In this document: positions 43,342 to 54,033 of the stretch, one piece after another
How positions within the stretch are numbered: position 1 is the stretch's first letter
How the letters are laid out: the number at the start of each line of letters is the position of its first letter
From: Notolepis coatsorum
Lineage: Eukaryota > Chordata > Actinopteri > Aulopiformes > Paralepididae
DNA: 64,000 nt
Assembly: GCA_963971535.1 (NCBI GenBank)
Contig: OZ020589.1
Location: 75,588,311-75,652,310 of the forward strand
Direction: 5' to 3'
Notes under the pieces: generated by a model
Seen by the model: the letters and a program-made list of their open reading frames with translations, nothing else
Databases searched by the model: none
Told to the model about the DNA's origin: nothing
Made by a program: the position numbers and the translations under genes

Positions 43342-46101
43342 CTTCGCCACGCTATGGGACTTGCATTGTGGCAATTGTCAATTTTTTTTGACTCGGATAC
43401 GTGAAAGTTGTAATAAGATATTTAAAGATAAAAGAGATTAAACACTTTTGAGGGTATTTATTATAAAACGTGAATAAGCAAGCAAGGTACAATTGAAATC
43501 AAGTTGGTACAACCGGCCGGTCGTGTAGAAAAAAAAATGCAGTCAAGTCAGTGTTCCGTCAGTCCAGCAGTCTCGTCCGTGGAGTCGTCAGTCCGTCCAG
43601 TCCCAGCAGAAGTATAAGCAGAGAAGAAGTGCCCCTCCTTCCCTATCCGAGATTTTTATTAGCGATCCCATAGTCGAGTGTGTATGTGGTCTCTGTCCTG
43701 AGTGCACGTCGTGTGTCTAGTGTAATTGGTCAGCCTGTATGTCTGCCGTGCATGAGTGCGTGGTACGCACAATTACGTGCACATATGTGCGTGTGTGTGT
43801 GTCTGTGTGCGCGTGTGTGCTGAGATAGAGGGAGAGAGAAAGAGAGAGAGAGGGGGCTGTGTGTTTTTTGAGTGTCTTATCGATAACTATCTGTGATTGA
43901 TGGAGAGTGTGGTATTTGGCCAGTATCTGGCCGGGATTTTTATAATCCTTTGGGCGGTCGTATATTTAGCGACTTGTGACAATGAGTTGAATTATTTGAT
44001 CTGGGCTAATCTGGTGAGATCCCTCACCAAAAGGGTCTAATGGACTTAAGTGGATGCACTGATTGTGCCTAGCCTTTTGATCTGGTCTGGAGATTGCCAG
44101 ATGCAGCAGTGTCCAGCGTGGTTTATTGTGTGTGTGGAGTGAGAGAGAGAGTGAAGGGGGAGGGATATGCTTGTGTGTCTCTGGAGCTCTTGCTCTGGCC
44201 TATGTGTTGTGTAATTTAGCATTGTCTATTGTCTTAATTCAGTATTATTTATCACAATACTAAGCAAGTAAGCAATCTAAGTAACAAGCTCATGTTGAAT
44301 GGTCCCAAGACAACTATTTTTCAATTACGAAAGGGTGTTCGGTATGCCATGCACCATGTCACAATCTCATGGGGCCACGAACCTCACGGAGTCGGAGATA
44401 GCCAACTCCGCCAGCGAACAGATTCCACCACGAACCCTGACCCTGCCAATTTATTAATCCCGCGGGGTCGAGGTTCAGAGAAAGAGTTTGACACAATTGG
44501 CAGACGTCACGAAACATGCAGGGGCATACTCTCGGGCAGCCGGGGTCAGACCCGGGCTCAACCAGAGAGTCGACTCTGCTACCAGCACACCGGGGAGACA
44601 ACCACCCCCCTATGTTTATGAACAGAAAATGGTTGCTCCCTTAACCCATTAAGAACCCCCGGAAACATAAATGCGCATATACACAGGCTATGCAATGCAG
44701 TTCAAGGCGTTTCAGGTTTAAAAAGGGTTAACCCAGGCCAACAGGTCAACGAGGGCAAAGCCCTACCTGGGCCTGGAGGACCGGGACCTACACAGGGATG
44801 CATAGAGGAGTTGACAGAAGCAACTTCCCCGACAGCCCCCTCCCATCCCCGGCTTAGCAGGGAGGGAGGGGTGAAAACGAATGGAGAAGGACCAACCCAC
44901 CTAACATTGTGCAAAAAGGTACAGTATGGACCAATGCACACCACTGTTAAGGGAAACTCGTAGTGACATCTATATGACACACACATTCATGACATCAACC
45001 CCTGTGACGTCCGACCTGCCCAGGCATTTTCCCCCCGGAAAAGCTCAGGGTCCTTCGGGGTACCAGAACTTGTCTGCGCCCGTGGTGGACAACGGGTTAA
45101 ACTGGTCTGGCGCGACCAGGACAAGTTCCGTGCCCTTGTCACGCCGCCGCCCCCAGTCCTAAGAGGGGGGTAGGTACGCGTGTCGATCCAAAACATCACA
45201 GGAGGCGCCACCAAGACGGTCAGTACGCGAACGCACTGCTCCCGGTGGCCCACCTGACGGCCGTGAGACCCCCCTGCCAATGTTTGCCTACTCTGTCATC
45301 TCCCCCCGGAGATGTACGCGAGCCCTGGAGTCTAACCTAGTGCACTGGCGCTTGGTAGAGACAAAGATCTCCTTCCCAGCCGACCGCATAAAAAATGCCG
45401 TTTTTATGATGTTGGGCAACCAAGGCGCGCCAGTCCCAAAAAGCGGATTCAATCATTGAAAAACACCCTGGGCCAGTGCTGATCAGTCTCGTAAGACCAA
45501 ACGCTGATTTTATGCAACATGGTGTATGCTCGTAAAGAACCCGAGAACAGTGGCGGCGAATTTCTAACAAGAAAGAGCCCCACAATGTTTCCTAAGTGAC
45601 TAAGTGACAAAACGGTCCAATATACACTACTGATAGAGAGCAGAGCAGAAGAACAAATAATCTCGACTGCATTGCATCACCTAGCCTTTACAATGACAGC
45701 GGTCTGTAGCACAGGCCCTGAAACTCACGGACATGTCTCATGGCCAATAAGAAAACGCGCCTGTGATGTCTTAAATGGCCGGGGAAATCCTGTGTCCCAC
45801 CTATCCTAATTTGGCTTGGGAAACAGGGAAATCCCACCCTCCCCCTCCCTGTGTCAAGCTTTCTCTCTCAGCTCATCAGGGAGACTGATAGGAAGTGCTA
45901 GAACTACAGGCCTTGTAAGTTATACACAATAGCAACCAACGCAAATTTTCAGAGAAAACTGCACAACTCTTCAAGCAAGAACGCAACCCCAGCATTCTTA
46001 GCTGTGGGTTTAAATTGCACATGCCGTATCCCCCAAAATACAGTGAATCAACACACGTTTTGTTAACAAAAAATAGTCCCTCTTCAGGAGGGACCCTTTA
46101 T
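43342..46101. other. long unassigned stretch
   Basis: No frame with a recognised domain. It has a GT-rich piece (43,790-43,820), GA-rich pieces (43,840-43,855), and many dinucleotide-poor GC-rich blocks at 44,700-45,300. Minus-strand translation of 45,250-44,900 is Cys/Trp-containing and mostly open in one frame, but matched nothing I can name. It may be the rest of the DIRS element or of another retroelement. Confidence 0.3.
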
Positions 46102-46159
46102 TTAATAAACAAAATCATTTTGGGGGGGGGGGGGGGGTGGGGGCAGCAGGGGTAAAAAG

Positions 46160-47551
46160 TTACTTGTGTCGCCCGCCACGCGCGGGGTGCCGTTTGCCCC
46201 CAAGGGCAGCTGGCCCGGAGGGACGGTGCTGGGGAGCCGTCTGGCCACGTCGTTCCCTACCGTTCCCCCCGGGCGCAGGATGACTGGAGGCAGCTGTGGT
46301 GGCGACCGCTCCTCCTCCACTCTTAGGCCTCTTGCTGGCAGGGCCAGCAGTGGCGGTGGCGACGGCCGAAGACCTGCTCTGGCATTGCCTCCGCATCACG
46401 CCTCCGGTCGCGGTGGTGTCGGGCCGGGGGAAGTGGGGTTGCAGGACGGACCGCTGCTCCTCCAGGTCTCTGCAGGCTGACGCCATCTCCTGCATCGCCG
46501 AGCCGAAGAGCCCAGCGTCGGAGAGGGGGGCCATGAGGAGGGGGAGCCTCCGTTGATCCGTCAGCGGCGCCTGCTCAAGCCACAGGTGGCGCTGGATAAG
46601 AGTGGCCAGGGCGCGCTGTTTCCCCGCAGCTATTGCCTGTAGCTGCGAGAGATGCAGGATGGCTCCTGTCGCCAGGGTGTGGAGGTACTTCTGGTGGTCA
46701 TCCAGTACCACCCCGCCCGTCTTCAGCCCCAACATGAAGCGCGCCAGCTGCGCAATGTTGGAGGTCGCAGCCAGGCTCTGGGTCAAGGCGTTGGATATCT
46801 GGTCACCCCAGACAGCCAACTGCTTAGCCGACTTCCCCTGGGGAAGTGGCTTCTTTTTCAGCTCCCACACCATCTTGGGGCAATGGATGGATGCCATCGG
46901 GCTACCAAGTCATGGCACCCCCTCCTTCAACCCCTGGACCAAACCCACCACCCACGTGAAAGGCACGTAGGTGGAGGTGAGGCCGACGATGCAGGGAATT
47001 ACCTGTCCTCGCGCCACGTAAGCCTTCATCGACGGGAAGAATGGGCAGACAACACTCGCCTCCCTCACAGGACAGCATTGCCAGAGATGACCTATCATGT
47101 CATCGGGAACAGGTGCCGGCAATGGCTTTGGAAGCGCCACACCGTTAGCACGGGCGGCTGCTGTCATGAGCTCGGGGAACAAGGCGCGCAACTCCATTTG
47201 CACACCTTCTTCCTCTTCGCTCGCATCCCTCGCATTTGGGATGCTACACTCACTGTCTCCATAGGATAGGTCGGAGCCAACATCCGGTGCGGCTGATAGC
47301 AGGGCATCTCGTCTCGGTGGTGGTGACTTTAACCCAGTCCCGGAGTACAAGGCTCTCCAGGAAGACACAGCACCCTCTGCCACTCCCCGAGGGGGAGAAT
47401 GCTCTTTATCCGCTGGAGCGTCGAACAAGAATGCCCCCGCCCCCTCCATGTAATCCTCAGTTTCCATCGAATGCGATGGAGAGGAGAGGAGGGAATCCTC
47501 ACTCTGTGCCAGCCCAACACAGCCGCTAAGCTGTCCGCGCCCGCCGCTCAT
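46160..47551 (-). pseudogene. DIRS-type retrotransposon Gag with one in-frame stop
   Basis: From an ATG at 47,551 (M-S-G-G-R-G-Q) the frame runs 464 codons to 46,160 with one TGA at 46,910-46,912; both halves are in the same frame. The N-terminal half is acidic (S-E-D-S-L-L-S-S, P-P-R-R-D-A-L-L-S) with F-P-E-L-M-T-A-A-A. The second half has R-H-L-W-L and S-D-A-G-L-F-G, which I know from the Gag of fish DIRS-1-like elements. The C-terminus is basic and Gly/Arg-rich. No tyrosine recombinase or reverse transcriptase follows within the window, so the element is truncated. Confidence 0.7.
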
Positions 47552-48185
47552 CGCCGTATGACGAGATGAACACAGGGCTTGTAAATTATATTGGCAATGG
47601 GAACACGTGAAACAAATTAGTTGCAATTGTTGGTTAGATGGGGAAAGTGTCCTTACCAGGGTATGGATCTGCAACACATTCATCTGCAGCCAATGGGGGT
47701 GGTGTTTGAATGGGTGGGTCTCTCTCTGCTCGCTGAGCTCTCCTTTGAAATCTGTGAGTGAGTGTACATTATAGCCTACAAGTTAAAATAAAGACTGCCA
47801 TCTCGAAGCGTGCAACCATTGGGGTTCTTTAGCAAAGCAGCTTATCAAAGGCAGCATTAGCCTACCTCTCCAGTTTTGCTTTAGGTCTCTTGTCTGGTTT
47901 GGTGTAGTTGAACAAAGAAGGAACAAAGTCTGGGCTCTCATATTCCATTGAGGCTTCTCCTAAAAGAAAAATGAGATTCGATCCATATGGGATGACAAGG
48001 ATAACGCTATGTGCTGTGGGAGGGGGAGTTAGTGTAACGGGGAAGCCCGTGGGTATGTCCACAGTCACGGAAACAGGTGTGTTGACGAGTGACTGTGGCA
48101 GTGCGGGCTGGTAAATTAAACTCACTTCCCCATAACAGGGTTAACAGACGCATAGGTACGGTAGTTAGGAGTGAATTCACTTCTT

Positions 48186-48250
48186 AGTGCAGCGGCCTGT
48201 GTCGTCGCCCGCGGACGCGGGAGCCCCCTGTTCGACTCCCCCTCGGGACA
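48186..48250 (+). other. weak tRNA-like sequence in the THAP intron
   Basis: TTAGTGCAGCGGCC resembles an A box and GTTCGACTCC a B box at about the right distance. Stems do not pair well, so this is a SINE or pseudogene relic at best. Confidence 0.25.
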
Positions 48251-48470
48251 TTCTCATTTAACATCAAACACAACGCAGACCCAGTATAATCCATCACATT
48301 AGCTAGCTAGGTAGCCATGGTTAGCTAGCTAGTCTGCCAACCAACCACTTTGGGACAAGAATGAATAACATCAACCAAAGACTGTTTAGGCCAACCATGT
48401 TTATAAAAGCAACACAACTAAACAGATTATCATAGCTGGCTACATTAACTTACCTGATATGAAGTGCCCA

Positions 48471-48869
48471 CCCGGGTCACAACCTCTTCAACATGCTCCC
48501 CCACGGCAGGCGGCTACGGCTGCCCAAGACACTAAAATCCCGCCACAGACTGAGTTTCTTCCCCTCAGCAGCTCGCCTGGTAAACGAGTCAGGTGTCCCC
48601 CTGCTCCCCCCCCCCTCTATGGCGAGCTGCTAGGGCTGGACTTCTGGACTTGAACTTTGTGTTGCACTGTATCCATGTCCCCAACCACCGCACTTTCACA
48701 GTCTTATTGTTGTCTCACTGTTCTGTCCTGTCTTGCACTTTACTTAAAATTATTTATTTACTGTTGTATTGTTCTTAATTGTGAAAAAAGTATGCACTGT
48801 AATGTCAAAACACGTTCCATTTTGTACCTGTATGAAATGGCGAATAAAGTAATCTGAATCTGAATCTGG
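48471..48869 (+). mobile_element. LINE-E: 3' end of a CR1/L2-like LINE inside the THAP exon
   Basis: The first codons read L-P-H-G-R-R-L-R-L and S-F-F-P-S-A-A-R-L-V-N, the last conserved motif of CR1/L2-like LINE polymerases. A 3' UTR follows, ending in AATCTG repeats (48,850-48,867). Exon sequence on both sides is THAP. The target duplication could not be fixed. Confidence 0.8.
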
Positions 48870-49046
48870 ACATACCCGCGCATGCTTAATGATGTCCGGA
48901 GTCCAGTCAGCTCTCTTTATGGCTTTCAGCCATAGTCTTCGCCGATTGGCGTTAAACGGTATTTTCCCCCGAGGGACCCGAAAAAACTTTAAATTGGGAC
49001 ATTTGCTAGCCCTGTTCTGGCACCCTACCACGCAACAAGAGGACAT

Positions 49047-49165
49047 TTTAGTCCTTCACTTGTTGAGAAAGGAGCCGCAACGTGCTGCTTTGTTTATGCT
49101 GCCACAATGCATGCACATTTACTCACGTGAGAAGATGACGTAGGTCTGCAACAGGTCTATTGCAT
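49047..49165 (-). promoter_or_regulatory. possible promoter region of the THAP gene
   Basis: Upstream of the THAP ATG lie TCACGTGAG (E-box, 49,122-49,130) and TGACGTAG (CRE-like, 49,136-49,143). No TATA box was seen. This is motif-level support only. Confidence 0.25.
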
Positions 49166-49304
49166 TAAGCTAGCCATCAGACTGTTCAATTAAGCTAGGT
49201 TAACCTTGTGCGTGTGCTAGCAAACTGTATTGCATTAACCTTTTCACTGCCGCACTACCAAGCGGTTAACCGTTTCACTGCGACAATACACAGAAGGTTA
49301 ACCC
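49166..49304 (+). repeat. left flanking repeat of L1-A2 (TTAACC...CACTGC units)
   Basis: The segment starting AAGCTAGCCATCAGACTG and ending TGTATTGCATTAA recurs, diverged, at 59,423-59,505. Units of the type GGTTAACC(C)TTTCACTGC occur on both sides of L1-A2, so the LINE landed in a short tandem-repeat region. Confidence 0.6.
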
Positions 49305-49502
49305 CCTTTTTTTTTTTTACTTAAATTTTAATTTTCATTTTTTCAACAACATACATAGACAACATTCATAGACAATACACAGTACATAAATTAAAACAAA
49401 ATAGACAAAAAATGAGTAAAGAAAAAGTGTGACATGGGTCCTTCGGTCCATTCTACATTTGCATTATTTATTTACATTTTTATTCATTTCCTTGTATCCT
49501 TT

Positions 49503-50623
49503 TCAAACCTCTGTGATGTTGTTACTTCCCCTCCTGTATTCTTCCCATTTTCCCCATTTCCATTCAAACTTTTCTTCTTGCAGCCTCAGCAGATGTGTGA
49601 TTCTCTCCATTTCCTGTATCCCCTCTACCAACTCTATCCATTGATCCTTTGTCGGCACTTCTACCTTGTACCACAGTTTAGTTAAAGCTTTCTTGGCTGC
49701 CACTATCAATATCTTAATCAAATATTTGTCTTCCCCTTGGATTCCTTCCTGTGACAGATTCCCCAAATACAACACTTGGCCTCCCTGGGGTATTTCGTAT
49801 CCTATTATTTCATTTATTATCCCTCCTATCTCTTCCCAGTTGTGCCTTATCTTCTGACATCCCCAGAATATGTGTGTATGGTTCGCCCCTTCCTGTCCAC
49901 ACTCCCTCCAACATGTTTTCTTTGCTGGTGTGTAATTGCCCTGTATTTCTGGTGTTATAAAGTATCTAATTATATTTGTCCACCCAAACTCCCTCCATAT
50001 CCTTGATCCTGTGGTTGTTTGTTGTGTCTTACATGTGTCATACCATTCCTCCTCTGTTATCTCTATTTCCAACTCTCTTTCCCACTTTTCTTTTACATAC
50101 AATGTTGTATTTCCCTTACTGTCCATTATTGCCTGATATAGTGCTGATATCACCCTCCCCTTCCGTCCTTCGTATGACTTTACCATTATCTTAATTACCC
50201 CATTCTGTTCTTTGTCTCTATCTTGCTTTATTTCCTTGTTATAGTATTCCCTAATCTGGAAATATCTAAAGTGGTCCCTATTCTCTAGTCCGTATCTTTC
50301 TTTCAATTTTTGTAGAGTCTGCATCTCCCCTCCTTCTGTCATCGTGCACATTGCTGTTATACCCCCCCGTTCCCACCTCTTGAACCCATGGTCTTCTATC
50401 CCTGGTCTGAATTTGTTGTCGTGTGCTATCCATCTCAGTATCTTAGATTCTTTTTCTAGCTTGTATTTCTTTACTATTGTGTTCCATATGTTTATAGTGA
50501 ATCTGGTAATTGGATCTAGTAGTTGTTCCTGTCTTCTGAACAGCTCCCTATCTCCTATCAGTGCCTGCACTTTGAATCCCTCTCTTTTGGTTTCTATATC
50601 TTTCCATTTGGCCTCATAGTTCA
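49503..50623 (-). pseudogene. L1-A2 ORF2 C-terminal region
   Basis: One continuous frame of about 373 residues, the uninterrupted version of the region broken in L1-A1. It includes a C-W-R-E-C-G and H-I-F-W-G-C Cys/His region typical of the L1 ORF2 C-terminus. It is separated from the polymerase only by LINE-A2. Confidence 0.82.
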
Positions 50624-50627
50624 CATT

Positions 50628-53600
50628 CAAGTTTCAAGTTCAAGTTTCTTTAATAGTTGTCATACAGAAGTACAGAATACTTTTATACAAAATGCTTCTT
50701 ACTGTTACGCTCCAGAGACTGTGCAAGACAAGATAAGTATGAAATAAAATAACATAGTATAGCATGTAAATTAGAAGTAAAATAAAAATGAGGTCACAGT
50801 GTTCAGTATAGACATATGTACAATGTTCGATGCAGAATAGACGTAACTGAGTTACCATATAATATACAATACTGTGCAGTGTACTAATACAATACTATAT
50901 AGTGCAAGGCAGAAATGGGATGAGGTGCAATTTAGGTACAATTTACAGTGGGTGTACGAGTTGTAGTGCAAATCCTTTATCAATAAATATAACGTGTGTT
51001 TGTGTGGTTTAAGTGAGTGTGGGTGTGTGTGCTGTGTGCATTTGATGGTTGTTGCATAGTGTTTATTGTTCGTTTAGCAGCCTGATGGCCTGGGGCTAGA
51101 AGCTTCTTCTGAGTCTTTCTGTGCTCGCCTTAAGACTCCGGTATCGCTTGCCTGACCGCAGCAGTTCAAAGAGGCAGTTGTTCGGGTGGCTCGAGTCCTT
51201 AATAATTCTCTTAGCCTTCCCCCTGCACCGCTTGTTGTAAATGTTCTGGAGGGTGGGAAGCCCCCCTCCAATTGTGCGTTCGGCTGAACGTGTCACTCTT
51301 TGTAGTCTGCTACGGTCTTGTGCAGTGCTATTCCCAAACCAGGAGGTGATGTTGCCAGTCAGGATGCTCTCTATTGTACATGAGTAGAAGTTCCTAAGGA
51401 TCTTCTGACTGACTTGGAACTTCCTTAGGCGCCTGAGGAAGTAGAGGCGTTGTCGTGCCTTCTTCACAACACTGTCAATGTGTGTGGTCCATTTCAAGTC
51501 CTCGGATATGTGGGCTCCGAGGTACTTGAAACTGTTCACTCTCAACCGGTGCCCCGTCAATGCTGAGGGGGCTGTAGTCCTTGACCCCCGACCTCCTGAA
51601 GTCCACAATCATCTCTTTTGTTTTGCTGACGTTCAGGGAGAGGCAGTTCTCCTGACACCACTGTGACAGATTCTCTACCTCTTCCAGGTAGGCCCTCTCG
51701 TCGTTGGCAGAGATCAGGCCCACCACTACTGTGTCATCAGCAAATTTGATGATTGTGTTGTTGTTCCGCTGTGCCACGCAGTCATGTGTGTACAGGGAGT
51801 AGAGGAGGGGGCTCAGAACACAGCCCTGGGGGGCCCCTATGTTGAGCGTGATGGATGAGGAGGTGCAGTTGCCTGCTCTTACCACCTGGGGTCTGCCCGT
51901 CAGGAAGTCCAGGACCCACTGGCAGAGGTCATAGTTCAAGCCCAGGTCCCTGAGCTTGGCTATGAGTTTGGAGGGGACTATGGTATTGAATGCTGAGCTG
52001 TAGTCGATGAACAGCATTCTCACATAGTTCCCCTGCCTCTTGTCCAGGTGTGATGCTGCTGTGTGCAGCACATGGGCTATGGCGTCCTCCGTGGACCTGT
52101 TGGGGTGATATGCAAATTGCAGGGGGTCCAGGTTGATGGGCAGGGAGGAACAGATGTAGCCCTTCACTAGCTTCTCAAAGCACTTCATGGCTATGGAGGT
52201 GAGGGCTACAGGGCGGTAGTCGTTGAGGCAAGCGGGTGTAGATTTTTTGGGTACAGGGATGATGGTGGACTTCTTCAGACAGGTGGGGATGACAGCCTGT
52301 TCCAAGGACAGGTTGAAGATGTCAGTGAATACCGGGGCCAGTTGGTCGGCACAGACTTTTAGGACGCGGCCGGGGATGCCGTCCGGTCCTGCTGCCTTTC
52401 TGATATTCACTTTTTTAAAGATCCGTCTCACCTCATGCTCTGTTACCCTGAACACTGAGTCTCCATCAGCAGACCCCCCCCCCCATTGCCGTGGTTTGTA
52501 GGCTGGTGTTGTTATTCACAGCCTCAAACCTCGCATAGAAGGAATTGAGATAATTTGCTAAGGAGATGTCACTGTTCAGTTTGAGGGGGGTGCCTTTGTA
52601 ATCTGTCATTGTTCTGAGGCCCTGCCACATGCCTCTAGAGTCAGCCTGTTCAAACTGAAGTTCAACTTTATCCCTGTAACGCCGTTTTGCCTCTATTACT
52701 GCTCTCCTGACGTTGTATCTTGCCGTTTTGTGTTCTTCCATGTTGCCTGTCACCAGCCCCGTGTTGTATGCTGATGTGCGCACTTTCAGAGCCTCACAGA
52801 CGGATTTATCTACCCAGGGCTTTTGATTTGGGTAGATTCTAATTGTGGTAGAGGGGATTGTTTCTTCTACCAGAGTACAGACAAAGTCAAGCACCGTTTC
52901 AGTGTATTCGTTAATATTGGCTGTGTTATCACGGAATACCCTCCAGTCTGTGCATTCAAGTGCAGCTTGGAGTGCCTCCCCTGACGTCACGGTCCAACGC
53001 TTAACCTCTCGCGAGACCACCGGCGTTCGCTTGAGACTTTGTTTATACTTTGGCAAAAGAAAAATGGCGGCGTGATCGGACTTACCGAATGGGTAAGAGC
53101 CTGTGACTTGTACCCATTCTTAAATTGCGAGTATACATGGTCTAATATGTTCTCGCCTCTGGTGGGACAGGTCACATGCTGATAGAAATTCGGCAACACC
53201 TTTTTAAGACGCGCGCTGTTGAAATAGCCCAGAACCAGAATGGCAGCGTCAACGCTAGCTATCTGTTGTTTGTTTACCTCGTCGTGAAGTTTTGAAAGTG
53301 CGACCCCAGTGTTCGCGTGTGGTGGAATGTACACTCCGATGAGGATGATGGACGTTAACTCTCTTGGGAGGAAGAAGGGTCGACATTTTATCGTGATAAA
53401 CTCCAGGTCTGGGGAGCAGTGGTTAGACAGTTCCTTTGCGTTGCCTAAATCGCACCACTCCTTGTTTATCATGAAGGCAATGCCGCCTCCTTTTTTCTTT
53501 AGTGACTCTTCTGCCGTCCGGTCCTTGCGGAGAACGAAGAAGTGGTCTGCCGGTTCTATTGCGTTATTCGGGACATCTGGACTCAGCCAAGTTTCTGTGA

Positions 53601-54029
53601 AACAGAGGACGTTACAATCCCGAATGTCCCTCTGGAATTGGATCCGTGCTCTGATGTCGTCCAGTTTATTTCCTATCGATTGCACATTGGCCAACAATAT
53701 GCTGGGCAATGTGGTTCTGTGTCGTTTGGACCTCAGTCTGTTTCGGACCCCGGCTCTCTTTCCACGTCTTCGCGGCGGCTTCTCCTGGTCTTGGCCATGG
53801 CCATAACAAAGGATCTCGGTGGGCCATTGCTGCTGTTCAGCGATCCGATCCAGAGAGCAATCCAATCGGTAAGTTTTCCTTAATCCAATGTCAATGATTG
53901 ACTGACGGTCATACACATATAATGCACCAACAGTTGGTGCAAATAAAACTCCTAATACTATAAAAATTAACAAAAGAAAGCACAGTCTCGACGGAGCGAT
54001 CAGAAAGGCAGCCATCGGTGCAGCGCCAG
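50628..54029 (-). mobile_element. LINE-A2: near-full-length CR1/L2-like LINE in L1-A2
   Basis: The host L1 sequence is continuous across this site in L1-A1 (near 2,562). CATT at 50,624-50,627 and 54,030-54,033 is the best target duplication. The element encodes endonuclease, linker, reverse transcriptase and C-terminal region. It ends, on the minus strand, in GAAACTTG-type repeats (50,628-50,646). Confidence 0.85.
51096..54014 (-). pseudogene. LINE-A2 ORF2-like polyprotein: endonuclease and reverse transcriptase (frameshifted)
   Basis: It begins M-A-A-F-L-I-A-P-S-R-L near 54,014 with a hydrophobic stretch. The AP endonuclease follows (53,700-53,100), with F-T-E-T-W-L-S, then G-G-I-A-F and G-V-Y-I-P-P. 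A linker (53,056-52,466) leads to the reverse transcriptase (52,455-51,475), with [28 protein letters not shown] and F-A-D-D-T-V-V-V near 51,740. The end (51,608-51,096) has L-L-R-S-G-K-R-Y-R-S. Frame shifts fall near 53,030, 52,470 (a C/G run) and 51,550. Catalytic motifs are preserved, so decay is recent or partly due to sequence error. Confidence 0.83.
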
Positions 54030-54033
54030 CATT

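Larger units (their letters stand above)
47866..49046 (-). pseudogene. THAP-domain gene fragment: two exons, first split by LINE-E
   Basis: Exon 1 starts at 49,046 with M-S-S-C-C-V-V-G-C and continues to H-A-R-V-C at 48,870, the C2CH zinc finger of a DNA-binding THAP domain. LINE-E then interrupts. The domain resumes as H-F-I-S-G at about 48,470-48,454, followed by a GTAAGT donor. A TTTTCTTTTAG acceptor precedes exon 2 (47,959-47,866), which adds G-E-A-S and S-P-D-F-V-P-S, the usual sequence after a THAP finger, and ends at AG|GTAGGC, a second donor. The intron is 494 bp (48,453-47,960). Whether this was a host gene or a THAP-bearing transposon is open. Later exons were not found. Confidence 0.7.

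Noticed and set aside
44900..45280. Possible envelope-like protein on the minus strand
   Set aside because: Cys/Trp content alone is not enough; no signal peptide, fusion peptide or furin-like site could be identified.
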